23,566 bases of DNA. It comes from JAVBPR01 sp031549485 (GTDB lineage: Bacteria; Bacillota; Clostridia; Oscillospirales; Feifaniaceae). The notes beneath the pieces were generated by a model. The model saw nothing but the letters and a program-made list of their open reading frames with translations. It made no database searches and was not told where the DNA came from. Shown piece by piece: positions 21,953-23,566 of this stretch. A program made the position numbers and the translations under genes. How positions within the stretch are numbered: position 1 is the first letter of the stretch; the number at the start of each line of letters is the position of its first letter. The DNA lies in NCBI GenBank assembly GCA_031549485.1, contig JAVBPR010000016.1, positions 1-23,566 of the forward strand, written 5' to 3'.

Positions 21953-23404
21953 TTATTTTGCGTAGTTTTCGCTTGCCGTCCTGCCTGCGTAATCGGTAAA
22001 AGTATGGTCAGCGCGCAAAGATGTGTCGGAGATAAGGAAGTATTTATAGCTTACATAACCCGCTCTGTCCGGAACCGGATCGTCCCACGTCACGTCGACA
22101 TTGTAGTATTTGCCGCCGACCATAACCTTGTTCCAAGCGTGGTTTCCGCCGTTACCCTTGCCGGTAACGCGCCAGCAGGGAATGCCGAGAGCGTCCATAA
22201 ACATTTCAAAAGATTTCGCGTATCCGTCGCAAACAGACGTTTTGTTGATTATCGTGCCGTATGCGGTATAGGTCACGTCTCCGTTTATCGCCGTATCATA
22301 TTTGGTATTCAAAACAAGGTAATCATGGATGGCTTTTACTTTCTGATAATCGGTCATGCCTGATGTGATATTTTCGCGAATAATTTTCTCGGCGGCCGTT
22401 TTAAGAGCCTGATTATTTGCCGAAAGGGCAATATTTTCGCTCGGGTAGCGTATCGCGTATCCGACCTCATAGCCGTCGCTGTAGCTAAGACGGAGGGTTA
22501 CCGTGTAAACGCTGCCGGGTGTATAGCTCATCGAGTAGCCGGTGATTTCGCCGTAGCGGTCGAGAAGGTTATTTATCCAGCCCTGCGCGCTTGAGAAAAG
22601 CGAGCCGCTGACTTTAAAAGTTACTGTTTTCTGAAGATTGTCTATCGCCTTTTCGGCAAATACGTTAAGTTCGCTTTGCGAAGCAACGGTTGTGCCGTTT
22701 ATCGCCGGGGAAAGGCGCTCGCTCGCTGTGGGAGCGGTTCTGCCGCCGCTTGTAACTTTAAAATAGCTGATTGACGGACCGCCCGGGAATGCCGCTTGAT
22801 ATGAGGGTTTGGAAAAAACGCCTTCCGCGGCAAGTTTTTCCGCAACGCTCTCGGTTGAATTATTATATTTGGTAAAAAGTGTTTTGTAGCTGACGTCGAC
22901 AAGATCGCCGCGCAAAAAGCTGTTTTTATTAAAGCTGTCCGGCATAATTCCGGCGTTCCAGGCAAAGTCGTAAGGATTGTCCCATGAGAAGTCGCCCGAT
23001 TTGTCGCTGTAGCCGAGAGCTCTTAGGATAAAGGTGAAATATTCGTTGCTTTTCGAGATGTTCTGCGAACCGAATTCGGTGGCGGAAACGCCGCCTGTAA
23101 TGCCGTTTTGATATGCATATCCGACATATTTGTCCGCCCATGCGGGAACATCTTTAAAAGGATGATTATAGCTGCCGCTCTGCGCCTGGTTTTCTTTGCC
23201 GAGAAAGCGGATAAGCATAACGAGCGATTCCGCCCTTGTCGGCGCTTTTGAAAGCTCGTAGCCTTTTTCGGTGCCGTTAAAAAGTGAAAGGATATTAAGC
23301 GAGTCCGCTCTTCCTTTTGTGCTATTTATGTCATAGGCAAATGCGCCTGTCGAAACAGAAAATATAATGGTGATTGCAAGAATAAAAGATATAAATTTTT
23401 TCAA
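21953..23404 (-). CDS. Secreted SLH-domain transglutaminase-like protein
   Basis: This 483-residue exported protein has a signal peptide ending AFA (21-23). Two S-layer-homology-like units follow: about 50-104 with APTRAESLVMLIRFLG and FKDVPAWADKYVGYAYQNGI, and about 116-155 more diverged. A linker region leads to a transglutaminase-like domain (about 330-460) whose triad is C392 (SVCDGYAKSF), H422 (NHAWNKV) and D437 (NVDVTWDDP). Such proteins are wall-attached and may be proteases, cross-linkers or amidases; which applies here is open. Start is TTG at 23404: GGAGG precedes it by 7 nt and no ATG fits. Promoter and leader hairpin are listed separately. Confidence 0.9.
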   Translation of the reverse strand: MKKFISFILAITIIFSVSTGAFAYDINSTKGRADSLNILSLFNGTEKGYELSKAPTRAESLVMLIRFLGKENQAQSGSYNHPFKDVPAWADKYVGYAYQNGITGGVSATEFGSQNISKSNEYFTFILRALGYSDKSGDFSWDNPYDFAWNAGIMPDSFNKNSFLRGDLVDVSYKTLFTKYNNSTESVAEKLAAEGVFSKPSYQAAFPGGPSISYFKVTSGGRTAPTASERLSPAINGTTVASQSELNVFAEKAIDNLQKTVTFKVSGSLFSSAQGWINNLLDRYGEITGYSMSYTPGSVYTVTLRLSYSDGYEVGYAIRYPSENIALSANNQALKTAAEKIIRENITSGMTDYQKVKAIHDYLVLNTKYDTAINGDVTYTAYGTIINKTSVCDGYAKSFEMFMDALGIPCWRVTGKGNGGNHAWNKVMVGGKYYNVDVTWDDPVPDRAGYVSYKYFLISDTSLRADHTFTDYAGRTASENYAK

Positions 23405-23424
23405 ATCAAAACCTCCAAAAACGT

Positions 23425-23442
23425 GAAAGCCGCACGGCTTTC
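23425..23442 (-). other. Hairpin in the leader of the transglutaminase gene
   Basis: GAAAGCCG and CGGCTTTC form an 8-bp palindromic stem with a 2-nt centre between the promoter and the binding site. No T-run follows. It may stabilise the 5' end or be an operator. Confidence 0.45.
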
Positions 23443-23453
23443 CCTATGTTTTG

Positions 23454-23482
23454 ATTATAGAACATAACACGGCATGTTTCAT
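23454..23482 (-). promoter_or_regulatory. Candidate promoter of the transglutaminase gene
   Basis: On the minus strand a perfect TATAAT (23459-23454) lies 17 nt from ATGAAA (23482-23477), a moderate -35 box. It is downstream of a terminator at 23536-23563, consistent with a new unit. Confidence 0.6.
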
Positions 23483-23530
23483 TAGTGGAGAAGATGAAAA
23501 ACTGCTAATATTTAGAACAAAATGAGAAAA

Positions 23531-23563
23531 AAAAGAAAAGATACCCAAAAAAGGGTATCTTTT
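23531..23563 (-). terminator. Terminator of a gene beyond the right edge
   Basis: AAAAGATACCC (23536-23546) and GGGTATCTTTT (23553-23563) enclose six A's. On the minus strand the stem is followed by C then a long T-run (complement of 23527-23534). It most likely ends a leftward gene outside the window. Confidence 0.75.
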
Positions 23564-23566
23564 CAT

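Noticed and set aside
23405..23453. Cyclic-di-GMP riboswitch ahead of the transglutaminase gene
   Set aside because: The leader is too short, with a single 8-bp hairpin and no conserved GEMM features.
1..23566. CRISPR array, prophage, transposase or integrase
   Set aside because: No regularly spaced repeats, transposase or integrase motifs or phage structural genes were seen on either strand.

Overview
The window looks like a chromosomal segment of an anaerobic Gram-positive bacterium of the Bacillota, most likely class Clostridia. Four things point that way. The left part keeps the Firmicutes rimP-nusA-rnpM-L7Ae-infB-rbfA-truB-ribF-rpsO-pnp-M16 order, with a DHH phosphoesterase between rbfA and truB as in clostridia. 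Most genes have strong AAAGGAGG-type ribosome binding sites. Two tRNA genes encode their CCA ends. The right part encodes lipoprotein, L,D-transpeptidase and SLH-type envelope proteins. No species can be named from the sequence alone.

Layout. Bases 1-9972 (+) form a transcription/translation/RNA-decay cluster: the end of rimP, nusA, rnpM (ylxR), an L7Ae-family gene (ylxQ), infB, rbfA, an nrnA-like gene, truB and ribF, then rpsO and pnp, each behind a structured leader. A strong terminator closes pnp. Bases 10023-13565 (+) hold an M16 peptidase, proS (short archaeal-type prolyl-tRNA synthetase), a three-hairpin intergenic block and pyrE. Bases 13580-14620 hold a DUF4349 lipoprotein that ends in a perfect 40-bp palindromic two-way terminator. 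Bases 14620-15598 (-) hold an AT-rich APH-fold phosphotransferase with its own promoter. Bases 15599-15872 are gene-free and carry a terminator plus a repeat-like unit. Bases 15873-18012 (-) form an rnhA-iscS-iscU operon. Back to back with it, a consensus promoter drives tRNA-Met and tRNA-Glu (18034-18291, +). Bases 18295-20463 hold an AT-rich gene for a secreted RCC1/MORN-type protein, sandwiched between two nearly identical 41-nt copies of the tRNA-Glu 3' end plus terminator. Bases 20466-23566 hold an L,D-transpeptidase (-), a DUF308 membrane protein (+), an SLH-transglutaminase protein (-) and a terminator for a gene beyond the window.

How it fits together. The left block couples ribosome maturation (RimP, RbfA, S15, TruB), initiation (IF2), elongation control (NusA) and RNA turnover (PNPase, NrnA-like), which is the usual logic of this operon. 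IscS and IscU supply sulfur and a scaffold for Fe-S clusters. The right end is cell-envelope and secreted proteins in single-gene units.

Most of the window is housekeeping. I do not see a clear new multi-gene system. The places most worth a second look are the RCC1 gene flanked by duplicated tRNA-terminator sequence, a possible pseudoknot that would cover the rpsO ribosome binding site, the long leader hairpin of pnp, and the repeat-like intergenic units at 12739-12834 and 15654-15873.
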